NCBI GenBank assembly: GCA_017435665.1
Contig: JAFSEP010000058.1
Coordinates: 1-34,705, forward strand
DNA length: 34,705 bases
DNA from: Clostridia bacterium
GTDB lineage: Bacteria > Bacillota > Clostridia > Oscillospirales > Acutalibacteraceae
Reading direction: 5' to 3'
In this document: positions 7,452-14,793 of the stretch, piece after piece
How the letters are laid out: the number at the start of each line of letters is the position of its first letter
How positions within the stretch are numbered: position 1 is the first letter of the stretch
Notes under the pieces: generated by a model
Seen by the model: the letters and a program-made list of their open reading frames with translations, nothing else
The model's database searches: none
Told to the model about the DNA's origin: nothing
Made by a program: the position numbers and the translations under genes

Positions 7452-8452
7452 GCTGCCGTACCCTCCTTTGACTTTTTCTCCTTAACTGAGCCGAAGGGCT
7501 TGGGGGTTGTAAGATTTTCAATATGGGGAACAAGGATGTTCATAAGTATAATTGAGAAGGAAACACCCTCGGGAAGAAGTCCGAACACTCTTATCACACT
7601 TGTGATAAGTCCGCAGCCGATACCGAAAATAATCTTACCCTTTTTATTTATGGGCGAGGTTGTGTAGTCTGTTGCCATAAAGATTGCACCGAGTAAGAGA
7701 CCGCCGCTGAGCAGCTGATAAACAACGAACTCAAGGTTGCCCTTACCTGCAATAAGCATAAATACCGCAACCGTACCTATAAAGGTCAGGGGGATTATGG
7801 GAGAGATTACCCTTCTTATGAGAAGGTAAACAAAGCCGATAAGAAGTGCTGCCGCACAGACCTCGCCCATACTGCCCGGTCTGAGACCAAGGAACATATC
7901 CTTCAGTGAGGGAAGGTTTGCATTTTCAAGGGCAAGTACCATATCAGCTTCCTTGGTAATGCCTGCAAGCGAGGCAAGGGGTGAAGCTGTTGTCACCGCC
8001 TCCCCTGTTCTTGTGACAAGTGGCTGTGTCCAGGTGGACATGGCAAGGGGGAAGGATGACATAAGTATAATTCTTGCGGTGATTGCCGGATTTACAAAAT
8101 TCTGACCGATACCGCCGAACATCTGCTTAACGATTACGATTGCAATAAAGGAGCCGATGACGACCATCCATAAGGGAAGTGTCGAGGGCAGATTGAAGGC
8201 AAGGATTATACCCGTTACAACTGCGCTCAGGTCGCCCACGGTGTTACTTCTTTTCATAATTTTTCTGCTTATATACTCAAAGAGCACACAGGAGACTATG
8301 CTTGTGGCAAGAACCGCAAAGGCGTGAAGTCCGAAATAGAACACGCTGACTATTGCGGCAGGCAAAAGAGAAATAATAACGTCAAGCATAATGCCCGTTG
8401 TGGTTTCTGATGAATGTGCGTGAGGTGATGCACTTACGGTAAGCTTCTTCAT
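7448..8452 (-). CDS. rnfD: Rnf electron transport complex subunit D
   Basis: Membrane flavoprotein subunit, 334 residues, related to NqrB. It has about ten hydrophobic helices. The N-terminal SASPHAHSSETTTGIMLDVI is typical of RnfD, as is the central GGIGQNFVNPAITARIILM. The covalent FMN site is expected at Thr154 or Thr155 in EAVTTASPLA. RnfD is proposed to be part of the ion-translocating path together with RnfA and RnfE. It starts on the last base of the rnfC stop codon (TAATG). Confidence 0.95.
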   Translation of the reverse strand: MKKLTVSASPHAHSSETTTGIMLDVIISLLPAAIVSVFYFGLHAFAVLATSIVSCVLFEYISRKIMKRSNTVGDLSAVVTGIILAFNLPSTLPLWMVVIGSFIAIVIVKQMFGGIGQNFVNPAITARIILMSSFPLAMSTWTQPLVTRTGEAVTTASPLASLAGITKEADMVLALENANLPSLKDMFLGLRPGSMGEVCAAALLIGFVYLLIRRVISPIIPLTFIGTVAVFMLIAGKGNLEFVVYQLLSGGLLLGAIFMATDYTTSPINKKGKIIFGIGCGLITSVIRVFGLLPEGVSFSIILMNILVPHIENLTTPKPFGSVKEKKSKEGTAA

Positions 8453-9798
8453 TATTTATTTGCCTCCTCTCTTACAACCTGCTTTGCAAGTCTCATATAC
8501 TGAACAAGAGGTCTGCCTGAGGGACATGCATATGCACAGCTGCCGCATTCCATACAGACGTTGATACCGATTTTCTGAAGCTTTTCGGTATCCTTTGCCT
8601 TTGAATATCTCTCAATGAGGGTGGGCATAAGTCCCATAGGACAAACGTCAACACACCTTCCGCAACGGATACAGTCTCTTGTTTTCTTAATAAGATATTT
8701 ATCATCCTTGAATGCAAGGATTGCGTTATTCTGCTTACAGATGGGAGCCTCAATGCTTGAAAGCGCAACGCCCATCATAGGTCCGCCGAAGATAACCTTC
8801 TTTGCTTCTTCCTTGAAGCCGCCGCAGTATTCAATAATATCAGCAATATTTGTGCCGATGGGAACTCTGATGTTCTTGGGATTTGCTATGGCTGTGCCGT
8901 CAACGGTGATTGAACGGCTGATAAGAGGCTTACCCGTTGCAAGATATCTTCCGATAAATGCCACGCTGCCAACGTTCATAACTATGCAGCCCACATCAAC
9001 GGGGAGCTTTCCGGGAGGAACCTTTCTGCCCGTTGCAGAGAGAATCATCATCTTTTCCGCACCCTGAGGATACTTTGATTTAAGCACCATAAGCTTTACA
9101 ACGTCATCCTCGTGGTCATCCATTTCGCTGATTTTCTTGAGGATTTCAAATGCCTTGGGCTTGTTGTCCTCAGCAGCAATGATTATCTGCTTGAAGTTAA
9201 AGTATTTCTGGAGAGAGTATACACCCGTGATGATATCCTCAGCGTGCTCAAGGCATTCACGGTAGTCAACGGTGATATAGGGCTCACATTCAGCCGCATT
9301 GATAATGAGTGTATCAACCTCCTTATCGGCAGGATAGTTCAGCTTCACGTGCGTGGGGAAGCCTGCACCGCCGAGACCCACAAGACCTGAATCCCTTACC
9401 GCCTTTATAAGCTCCTCCCTTGAATTTACAACGGGAGGTTTAAGGTCGGGACTCATTCTCATTTCACCGTCTGATTCAATAGTAACGCCCGTTGCTATCA
9501 TTCCGTGAGCCATATAGACGTCACCGACAGCAACCACCTTACCTGATACCGTTGCGTGTATCGGCGCAGAAACGAACTTATCGCTGTCACCGATAACCTG
9601 ACCTGCATCAACAATATCACCCACCTTGACCGTGGGGGTACAGGGTGCACCTATGTGCTGAGCCATAGGAAGCACAACCTTTTCAGGTATGGGCATTCTT
9701 TCAATGGGCATCTCTGCCGTGTTTTTGTTGTGTGCTACGAAGATACCGCCTCTGCTTTTGCCGACTGCGGTAAGAACTCCGTCAACAATTTTACTCAA
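8452..9798 (-). CDS. rnfC: Rnf electron transport complex subunit C
   Basis: Peripheral subunit that reacts with NAD(H), about 448 residues. The barrel-sandwich-like N-terminus contains PMAQHIGAPCTPTVKVGD. The nucleotide-binding stretch GLVGLGGAGFPTHVK follows at about 145-160, with the Complex I 51-kDa-like fold after it. Two 4Fe-4S clusters lie near the C-terminus (CIRCGRCVDVCP and CMECGSCAYACP). No ATG is available near the start. TTG at 9798 has AGGGG nine bases upstream; another TTG at 9807 touches that site and is less likely. First of the six rnf genes, in the common clostridial order C-D-G-E-A-B. Confidence 0.95.
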   Translation of the reverse strand: MSKIVDGVLTAVGKSRGGIFVAHNKNTAEMPIERMPIPEKVVLPMAQHIGAPCTPTVKVGDIVDAGQVIGDSDKFVSAPIHATVSGKVVAVGDVYMAHGMIATGVTIESDGEMRMSPDLKPPVVNSREELIKAVRDSGLVGLGGAGFPTHVKLNYPADKEVDTLIINAAECEPYITVDYRECLEHAEDIITGVYSLQKYFNFKQIIIAAEDNKPKAFEILKKISEMDDHEDDVVKLMVLKSKYPQGAEKMMILSATGRKVPPGKLPVDVGCIVMNVGSVAFIGRYLATGKPLISRSITVDGTAIANPKNIRVPIGTNIADIIEYCGGFKEEAKKVIFGGPMMGVALSSIEAPICKQNNAILAFKDDKYLIKKTRDCIRCGRCVDVCPMGLMPTLIERYSKAKDTEKLQKIGINVCMECGSCAYACPSGRPLVQYMRLAKQVVREEANK

Positions 9799-9831
9799 AT
9801 TATTCAACCCCTGTCTGTGAAGATTAATTTT

Positions 9832-9862
9832 ATTATATCAAAATACCTGAGTCCTCTCAGGT
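9832..9862 (-). promoter_or_regulatory. Short hairpin and -10-like box between hepT-like gene and rnfC
   Basis: On the minus strand an ACCTGAG/CTCAGGT hairpin (9862-9845) is followed by a few T residues and then by a perfect TATAAT (9837-9832). A matching -35 box is not visible. The hairpin may weaken read-through from the apbE section, and the TATAAT may give rnfC its own start of transcription. Both are weak inferences; the whole cluster could be one transcript. Confidence 0.3.
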
Positions 9863-9866
9863 AAAT

Positions 9867-10394
9867 TCAAAACGAAAGTGCCGCCGCTTTTTTTATTTTC
9901 GGCAGAACGGTCTGCAGAATCATCCCCGTTATAACGCCCGTCACTATGCCGAAAAGCATAAGAAACGGTGCGTAGTTAATCAGGGCATACGTTCCTGTAA
10001 GAATACAGGAAACTATAAGCTGACCCGCATTATGAGCACAGGAGGAAAGAACACCTATTCCCGTCATAGTTATGCTTCTGCAGTTAATTTTCAGCATCAG
10101 CGCAACAACCGACAGAGAAAGCAAGCCTCCCGAAAGGCTCATAAGCCCTGCCGTTCCTCCCCTTGTCACAAGGGCGAAAACAGCCTTGAGCAGAACAATA
10201 TAAAGTCCCCCGAAAAAGCCCATACTCTCCGTAACAAGCATTGTTACTATGTTTGAAAGTCCGGGCTTTGCACCAAGGGGCAGAAACCTGGTTTCGGGCA
10301 TTATAAGGCTTTCCGTAAAGGACAGCACCAGCGCCAGAGCGCCGAGAATGCCCAATAATGCAATTTTTCTTATCTTTTCGCTATAATTTTTCAT
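9867..10394 (-). CDS. Gx transporter / heptaprenyl diphosphate synthase component I family membrane protein
   Basis: 175 residues with five or six hydrophobic helices. The segment FLPLGAKPGLSNIVTMLVTE and the later LSGGLLSLSVVALML are typical of the Hpre_diP_synt_I family (so-called HepT component I, now often called Gx transporters). Despite the name, a role in prenyl diphosphate synthesis is not supported here, as no prenyl transferase gene is nearby. The family often sits between NusG-II and rnf genes in Firmicutes, as here, which suggests a role tied to the Rnf complex or flavin supply; that is inference. The ribosome site (AAGTGG) is weak. Confidence 0.85.
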   Translation of the reverse strand: MKNYSEKIRKIALLGILGALALVLSFTESLIMPETRFLPLGAKPGLSNIVTMLVTESMGFFGGLYIVLLKAVFALVTRGGTAGLMSLSGGLLSLSVVALMLKINCRSITMTGIGVLSSCAHNAGQLIVSCILTGTYALINYAPFLMLFGIVTGVITGMILQTVLPKIKKAAALSF

Positions 10395-10415
10395 TTTCCA
10401 CTTTCAATTTTCAAT

Positions 10416-10781
10416 TTAAAATGTTATGGCATCAGGAGCATCCTTATCCTCGCCCACAACGGTCACAACCGTTCTGTTCGGCACGCAGGAGGCTGTGTCC
10501 CCCACCCTGCCGAGCCAGCCGAAGCTCTCACAGGTTCCGTCGGGACAGTCCGATGCAATATAGCAGATTTCTCCGTTTCTGACAAGGAGCTTCCCACCTG
10601 CTATCTCTATTTCATATTCTTCGTTTTTATTTAAGTCAACGGTGCATTTCAGCTCACCGTTTTCATAGACGTTGGCGTATTTCTTATTGCTGTGAGAAAA
10701 GTCTCTGAGCATCAGCATACAGCTTATCAGCGCAACCGAAAGAATTATCGCCACGTCGCCTTTTTTTATCAGGTTTCTCAT
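10416..10781 (-). CDS. NusG domain II-containing small membrane-anchored protein
   Basis: 121 residues: one N-terminal hydrophobic helix (about 9-26) and an extracytoplasmic NusG-II beta domain. The domain carries three cysteines, C79 and C84 (in CPDGTC) and C99, the pattern usual in these proteins. It is not the transcription factor NusG. The start overlaps the apbE stop by one base (TGATG). The family is regularly found with apbE and rnf genes; a redox or assembly role for the complex is a reasonable guess but unproven. Confidence 0.88.
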   Translation of the reverse strand: MRNLIKKGDVAIILSVALISCMLMLRDFSHSNKKYANVYENGELKCTVDLNKNEEYEIEIAGGKLLVRNGEICYIASDCPDGTCESFGWLGRVGDTASCVPNRTVVTVVGEDKDAPDAITF

Positions 10782-11824
10782 CAGCTCTTACCTCTCAGGG
10801 TGTAACTGCTGTCCGTAAGGGTAAAGCTGTCACCGAGGCCCTCGGTCACATAAACGCTTTTATCCTTATCAACGAAAATGCCCTCTGCACCGTATTCTGC
10901 AAGAAGCTCTGAACCCTTTTCTCTGCCAAGAACAAATGCGGCAGTTGAAAGAGCATCGCTGAGAAGTCCGTTATCGCAGACAACCGTTACGCTCATAAGA
11001 CCGCTTTCTGCAGGATAGCCTGTCTTTGAATCAAGTATATGATGATATGTCCTTCCGTTTTCTTCAAGTATGCGCTCATAGTCGCCCGAGGTAGATACAA
11101 AGCCTTCTTTAAGAGTAAAGCTGCCCAATGTTTCGTTGCTTTCACCACGGGGATTTCTGACGGCCACCCTCCAGCTGTCAGCGTCAGGGTTCTGTCCGTA
11201 AAGCAGAACACTTCCTCCAACGAGAATAACCGCACCGTAAACGTCGCTTCCTTCAAGCTCCTCCTTGATGTAATCACAGACAAGACCCTTTCCGACAGCG
11301 CCCAGGTCAACGAGCTGACCTTCACCGATTTGTATGCGGTCATCCGTGACCGACACCTTTCCTCCGTCAACGAGGCTGAGTGCAGTCTTCAGCTCACCGT
11401 CCGGGGGAACTGCGGCACCTTCCTCGCCGATATTCCATAAAGCCGAAAGTGCACCCACGGTTATATCAAAGGCACCGTCAGAATCAGCGTATACCTTATT
11501 GCACTTATCGAAAATATCCCTGAGCTTCTCATCGGCGGAAATCTCACCCTTTTCATTAAGAGCCGCTATGTCCGATGAGCTTATCCGACGGGAAATGCTG
11601 TCTTCGGTATCTCTGATAATATCCTCAATTATCTTCACCGTATCGTTACAGTCACCCTTCGAATAAAGCTTCTGTGTAACAACGGTGCCCATAGCTACGG
11701 TTGATTTTTCTCTGAGGCTGTAACGGGGCTTCATTGCATCAAAAGCAACAGCCGCCGTAAGAGCGATAACCGCAATGATGACAAGGAGAGTCGGAGCATT
11801 TATTCTGTGCTTTTTTTCAGCCAT
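10781..11824 (-). CDS. apbE: FAD:protein FMN transferase
   Basis: Transfers FMN from FAD to threonine in target motifs, forming the covalent flavins of RnfG and RnfD. About 347 residues with an N-terminal membrane anchor (about 10-30) that places the catalytic domain outside the cytoplasm. Family signatures are MGTVVTQKLY, the FDITVGALSALW segment, DLGAVGKGLVCD and the Mg/FAD-binding HHILDSKTGYPA. ATG at 11824 has AGAGGGTGG upstream; an in-frame start at 11872 would lie before the predicted transcription start and is rejected. First gene of the apbE - NusG-II - hepT-like - rnfCDGEAB cluster. Confidence 0.94.
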   Translation of the reverse strand: MAEKKHRINAPTLLVIIAVIALTAAVAFDAMKPRYSLREKSTVAMGTVVTQKLYSKGDCNDTVKIIEDIIRDTEDSISRRISSSDIAALNEKGEISADEKLRDIFDKCNKVYADSDGAFDITVGALSALWNIGEEGAAVPPDGELKTALSLVDGGKVSVTDDRIQIGEGQLVDLGAVGKGLVCDYIKEELEGSDVYGAVILVGGSVLLYGQNPDADSWRVAVRNPRGESNETLGSFTLKEGFVSTSGDYERILEENGRTYHHILDSKTGYPAESGLMSVTVVCDNGLLSDALSTAAFVLGREKGSELLAEYGAEGIFVDKDKSVYVTEGLGDSFTLTDSSYTLRGKS

Positions 11825-11862
11825 TGCTACCACCCTCTTACAGCAAAATTTCACCACATGAT

Positions 11863-11891
11863 ATGATAGCATTTTTAATAAAATTTTTCAA
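11863..11891 (-). promoter_or_regulatory. Promoter of the apbE-rnf cluster
   Basis: On the minus strand TTGAAA (11891-11886) and TATCAT (11868-11863) are separated by 17 bases. The message would start near 11856, giving a leader of about 30 bases before the apbE ATG. Confidence 0.65.
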
Positions 11892-11930
11892 GTATAAACG
11901 CAATAAATTACAATATTTTCATAATAGTTA

Positions 11931-11959
11931 TTGAATAATATCAAATTATGATATATTAT
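11931..11959 (+). promoter_or_regulatory. Promoter of the alcohol dehydrogenase gene
   Basis: TTGAAT (11931-11936) and TATTAT (11954-11959) are 17 bases apart in a very AT-rich stretch, about 65 bases upstream of the start. It is divergent from the apbE promoter, from which it is separated by only about 40 bases. Confidence 0.5.
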
Positions 11960-12024
11960 ACAAGCAAGAAAAAAATTCCGAAAATCAGTATCGGAAATGA
12001 TAATTACCTGAAAGGAGAAAAGAT

Positions 12025-13140
12025 ATGAGCTTCAATTTTTATATGCCCGTTAAAATTCTCAGCGGTAAAAATGCTGTCAGAAATAACAAAGATATTTTTC
12101 TTTCCTTCGGCAAGAAGTGCGGAATAGTTACGGGAAAAAGCAGTGCTAAAAAATGCGGTGCTCTTGATGATGTTATTTCCTGCTTAGGAGAGCTTGGAAT
12201 AAGCTATTGTATTTTTGATGAAATCGGAGAAAATCCCCTTATTGAGGACTGCCACAGAGCAGGACGCTTTTTTGACGAGGAAAGGGTTGATTTCCTTCTC
12301 GGCATAGGCGGCGGCTCCGTTCTCGATGCAAGCAAGGCTATTGGGATTTATACCGCAAACGCCTCCCTTTCGCCTGAAGATATCTATCTCAGGAAATATG
12401 ATAATTCCCCCCTTGACGTGCTTCTCATCGGCACCACAAGCGGAACGGGAAGCGAGGTTTCCTCGGTCTCCGTTCTCACCAACGGAAGAACCAACAGAAA
12501 AAAGAGCATTTCGGGAAGCGATTGCTACGCAAAGGTTGTTTTTGCCGACAGCACATACACCTGCTCAATGCCCTATGCCGTTACGGTTTCAACGGCACTC
12601 GATGCTCTTGCGCACGCAATAGAAGGCTATTTCTGTCCCAAATGCACCATAATTCCGGGTATGTTTGCTGACGTTGCAATAACTGATTTGTGGAAAAGCC
12701 TGAAATGGCTGCACAAAAATAAAACCGTACCTGACGAAAAAATGAGAGAAACTCTTTATTACGCATCACTTCACGCAGGTATGGTTCTCAACCCCTGCGG
12801 CACTCTTTTCCCCCATCCCCTCGGCTATGTGCTTACGGAAAATTACGGTATACCTCACGGCAAGGCTTGTGCCGCATTTATGACGGAGCTTATGGAAAGA
12901 GGTTTTGCCCACGAAAAAGAAAAGGCAGAGCATATCCTCGCTCTTACGGGAGCAACCAAGGAGGAGTTCTGTTCTGTTATTGAAAGTCTTACCGACCTGC
13001 CCGAAATCACAATGACGGCTGAAGAAATAGAAGAAATCTGTTCCCGTTGGGATTCGGTAATACCCGGTAACTTTCTGAATTCCCCCGGCGGATTCACAAA
13101 GGAAGATGCAAAAAAGATATTTACCGAAAGATTTGCATAA
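12025..13140 (+). CDS. Iron-containing alcohol dehydrogenase family protein
   Basis: NAD(P)-linked, metal-dependent dehydrogenase of the group III family; the exact alcohol or aldehyde substrate cannot be told. 371 residues, full length. The NAD-binding GIGGGSVLDASKA motif (about 93-105), GTTSGTGSEVS (136-146) and the metal ligands D193, H197, H264 and H278 (contexts ALDALAHAIEGY, FPHPLGY, GIPHGKA) are present. The stretch before H264 (MVLNPCGTLFPHP) is unlike the standard butanol dehydrogenases. The ATG follows AAAGGAG at good spacing. Single gene with its own promoter and terminators. It could regenerate NAD during fermentation next to the Rnf system, but this is inference. Confidence 0.9.
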   Translation: MSFNFYMPVKILSGKNAVRNNKDIFLSFGKKCGIVTGKSSAKKCGALDDVISCLGELGISYCIFDEIGENPLIEDCHRAGRFFDEERVDFLLGIGGGSVLDASKAIGIYTANASLSPEDIYLRKYDNSPLDVLLIGTTSGTGSEVSSVSVLTNGRTNRKKSISGSDCYAKVVFADSTYTCSMPYAVTVSTALDALAHAIEGYFCPKCTIIPGMFADVAITDLWKSLKWLHKNKTVPDEKMRETLYYASLHAGMVLNPCGTLFPHPLGYVLTENYGIPHGKACAAFMTELMERGFAHEKEKAEHILALTGATKEEFCSVIESLTDLPEITMTAEEIEEICSRWDSVIPGNFLNSPGGFTKEDAKKIFTERFA

Positions 13141-13143
13141 GAA

Positions 13144-13163
13144 AAAGCACCGTTCGGTGCTTT
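13144..13163 (+). terminator. Short hairpin after the dehydrogenase gene
   Basis: AAAGCACCG (13144-13152) pairs with CGGTGCTTT (13155-13163). It lies directly after the stop codon, but the T tract is only the three bases in the arm, so it is a weak terminator backed up by the hairpin at 13197-13234. Confidence 0.5.
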
Positions 13164-13196
13164 CCGATAATTAAGTTTTCATAAAATACAGAATAC

Positions 13197-13246
13197 AGAC
13201 AAGCTGTAAAGGTATCGCCCTTTACAGCTTGTCTGAGTTTTTTATA
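13197..13246 (+). terminator. Strong terminator after the dehydrogenase gene
   Basis: Perfect 16-base arms (13197-13212 and 13219-13234) with a six-base loop, followed by GAGTTTTTTATATT. It ends four bases before the stop codon of the convergent XRE regulator gene. The minus-strand side has no T tract, so it serves mainly the plus strand. Confidence 0.85.
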
Positions 13247-13249
13247 TTA

Positions 13250-13804
13250 CTATTTTTTAACATAAACCCCTATTCCCCAATAATATGCGGGAATTATAAG
13301 AAACATAATCCACGTGGGATGCCAGATACCCGCCGTCAATCCTGCCGCAAGGTATATTACAAGCACAATCAAAGGGATCGGCATTGCAAATAAGGCGGCT
13401 CTTTTTGTTTTGCTTTTAAATGCGGCGGCGAACCAATAATAAATCGGCAGAAGGAATAAAATCAACCATGTAGGATGCCAGATATCCGTGCCGAAGCCGA
13501 CAGCAAGAAAAACGGCAATGACTATAATGGGAACGGGAAACTTCATCAGATTGAGCATCAGAGAATTATTTACGGGATTTTTTTCATCTGCTTTGCTGCT
13601 TTTTTCTGTTCCCAACAGTTCATCCAAGGTTATACCGTATAATTTAGACATTGCAATCAGATTATTGGAATTAGGACTTGCCTCGCCTCTCTCCCATTTT
13701 GAAATTGACTGTCTGCTGACATCTATTTTCTCGGCAAGCTCTTCCTGGGATAAGCCGTATTTTTTTCTCAAGGCGAAAAGTCTGTCACCCGTATTGATAT
13801 CCAT
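13250..13804 (-). CDS. XRE-family regulator with membrane domain
   Basis: 184 residues. An N-terminal Cro/C1-type helix-turn-helix (about 4-60; LRKKYGLSQEELAEKIDVSR, SISKWERGEASP) is followed by a charged linker (66-86). The C-terminus contains two similar membrane units. Each unit has a hydrophobic helix, IWHPTW (108-113 and 160-165), a second helix and a YYW motif, so the domain looks internally duplicated. The ATG at 13804 has GGAAGTGA upstream; the longer frame (to 13873) would begin inside the promoter. Likely a membrane-linked transcription factor responding to an envelope or small-molecule signal and perhaps controlling its divergent neighbour; target unknown. Confidence 0.85.
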   Translation of the reverse strand: MDINTGDRLFALRKKYGLSQEELAEKIDVSRQSISKWERGEASPNSNNLIAMSKLYGITLDELLGTEKSSKADEKNPVNNSLMLNLMKFPVPIIVIAVFLAVGFGTDIWHPTWLILFLLPIYYWFAAAFKSKTKRAALFAMPIPLIVLVIYLAAGLTAGIWHPTWIMFLIIPAYYWGIGVYVKK

Positions 13805-13843
13805 AACAATCACTTCCAATCTGAACACAAACATCTTTTGTTT

Positions 13844-13873
13844 ATAATACAATATTTTCGGGTACTTTTTCAA
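13844..13873 (-). promoter_or_regulatory. Promoter of the XRE regulator
   Basis: On the minus strand TTGAAA (13873-13868) and TATTAT (13849-13844) are 18 bases apart. Transcription would start near 13837, about 33 bases before the chosen ATG. Confidence 0.55.
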
Positions 13874-13889
13874 TAGTTTTTAAACTAAA

Positions 13890-13960
13890 ACTGAAATTTA
13901 ATACCTTACACCCTCTGACAACTGAAGTTTACACCGATTTTTAACATTCAAACTTCAGTT
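13890..13960. promoter_or_regulatory. Three ACTGAA(A/G)TTT boxes between the XRE and PAQR genes
   Basis: ACTGAAATTT at 13890-13899 and AACTGAAGTTT at 13920-13930 are in direct orientation, and AAACTTCAGTT at 13950-13960 is the exact inverse of the second. The last pair forms a perfect 11-base inverted repeat with a 19-base centre. Its position between a regulator promoter and a divergent gene suggests an operator for the XRE protein. The T-rich run after 13960 also allows a hairpin terminator reading, but no plus-strand gene precedes it. Confidence 0.45.
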
Positions 13961-14053
13961 TTCATTATTTTTTCCTCACTGCAAATCCTAATGTATGGTT
14001 TTTTCCCGTCATTACCTATAAAATCTGAGTATATGAAGAAAAGGAGAAATAAT

Positions 14054-14728
14054 ATGTTTGATTTCGAAGCCGTATCTTTACCCGATTATTCAAAAAAGGA
14101 AGACATTGTCAACTCAGTAACTCACGCTTTGGGAGTCCCCTTTGCAATAGCTGTTATCACGCTGTGCGCCATAGGCTGTGCCACCTATAACCTATCGGCA
14201 TTGGGAGCTTTCATAGTTTACGGCATCACAATGATTATTCTTTATTCCTGCTCAGCAGCTTATCACGCTCTGAGTCCGGGATTTGCGAAAAAGGTCATGA
14301 GGGTCGTAGACCATTCGGTTGTATTTTTGCTTATTGCCGGAAGCATAACCCCCTTCTCCCTGATTGCCATAAGAAGCGTAAACAACACCTTAGGAATTGC
14401 CGTGTGCGTGATATCGTGGGCAGTAACGCTTATAGGTATGCTGATGACATTTGTTAACCAGGAAAAATTCAAGGTAGTGCAATTCATACTTTACATAAGC
14501 ATGGGCTTCATCATACTTACCGGAGCAAAAGCTGTCTATACCTCGTGTTATGAGGGTAAAATGAGTGTAATCTTTATGGTAGCCGGAGGGGTAGCTTACC
14601 TTATAGGCGCCGCCCTTTACGGCGTGGGTAAAAAGGTAAGATACTTTCACAGCGTCTTCCACATATTTATTCTGCTGGGCTCGGTTATACATTTCATCGG
14701 ATTCTACAAATATGTTATCCACATATAA
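14054..14728 (+). CDS. Hemolysin III / PAQR family membrane protein
   Basis: 224 residues with seven predicted membrane helices. Family motifs are SVTHALGVP near the first helix, SCSAAYHALSP, VDHSVVFLLIAGSITPF and the C-terminal FHSVFHIFILLGSVIHFIGF; the histidine and aspartate residues of these motifs form a metal site in PAQR-type proteins. The name hemolysin III comes from one Bacillus protein; a membrane-lipid or stress role is more likely than a toxin role. ATG at 14054 is preceded by AAGGAG eight bases upstream, and the longer frame back to 13991 is rejected for lack of such a site. A TATAAA at 14017-14022 could be its -10 box. Confidence 0.88.
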   Translation: MFDFEAVSLPDYSKKEDIVNSVTHALGVPFAIAVITLCAIGCATYNLSALGAFIVYGITMIILYSCSAAYHALSPGFAKKVMRVVDHSVVFLLIAGSITPFSLIAIRSVNNTLGIAVCVISWAVTLIGMLMTFVNQEKFKVVQFILYISMGFIILTGAKAVYTSCYEGKMSVIFMVAGGVAYLIGAALYGVGKKVRYFHSVFHIFILLGSVIHFIGFYKYVIHI

Positions 14729-14741
14729 GCCTGATAAAGTT

Positions 14742-14785
14742 ACAGACTGAACAGATTGTCTGACAATCTGTTCAGTCTGTTTTTA
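14742..14785. terminator. Long perfect hairpin terminator between PAQR gene and htpG
   Basis: Nineteen-base perfect arms (14742-14760 and 14762-14780) are followed by TTTTTATTATC on the plus strand. It lies between two convergent genes and probably serves the plus-strand PAQR message best; the same palindrome may also stop htpG transcripts. Confidence 0.85.
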
Positions 14786-14793
14786 TTATCAGA

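Noticed and set aside
9867-10394. Heptaprenyl diphosphate synthase subunit with an isoprenoid role
   Set aside because: No prenyl synthase component II or isoprenoid gene nearby; the context is the rnf cluster, so only the family name is kept.
11825-11872. Longer apbE start at 11872
   Set aside because: It would begin inside or before the predicted promoter, and the ATG at 11824 has a strong ribosome site.
14054-14728. Hemolysin toxin gene
   Set aside because: The hemolysin III label comes from family naming; the protein is a PAQR-type seven-helix membrane protein and nothing here supports a toxin role.
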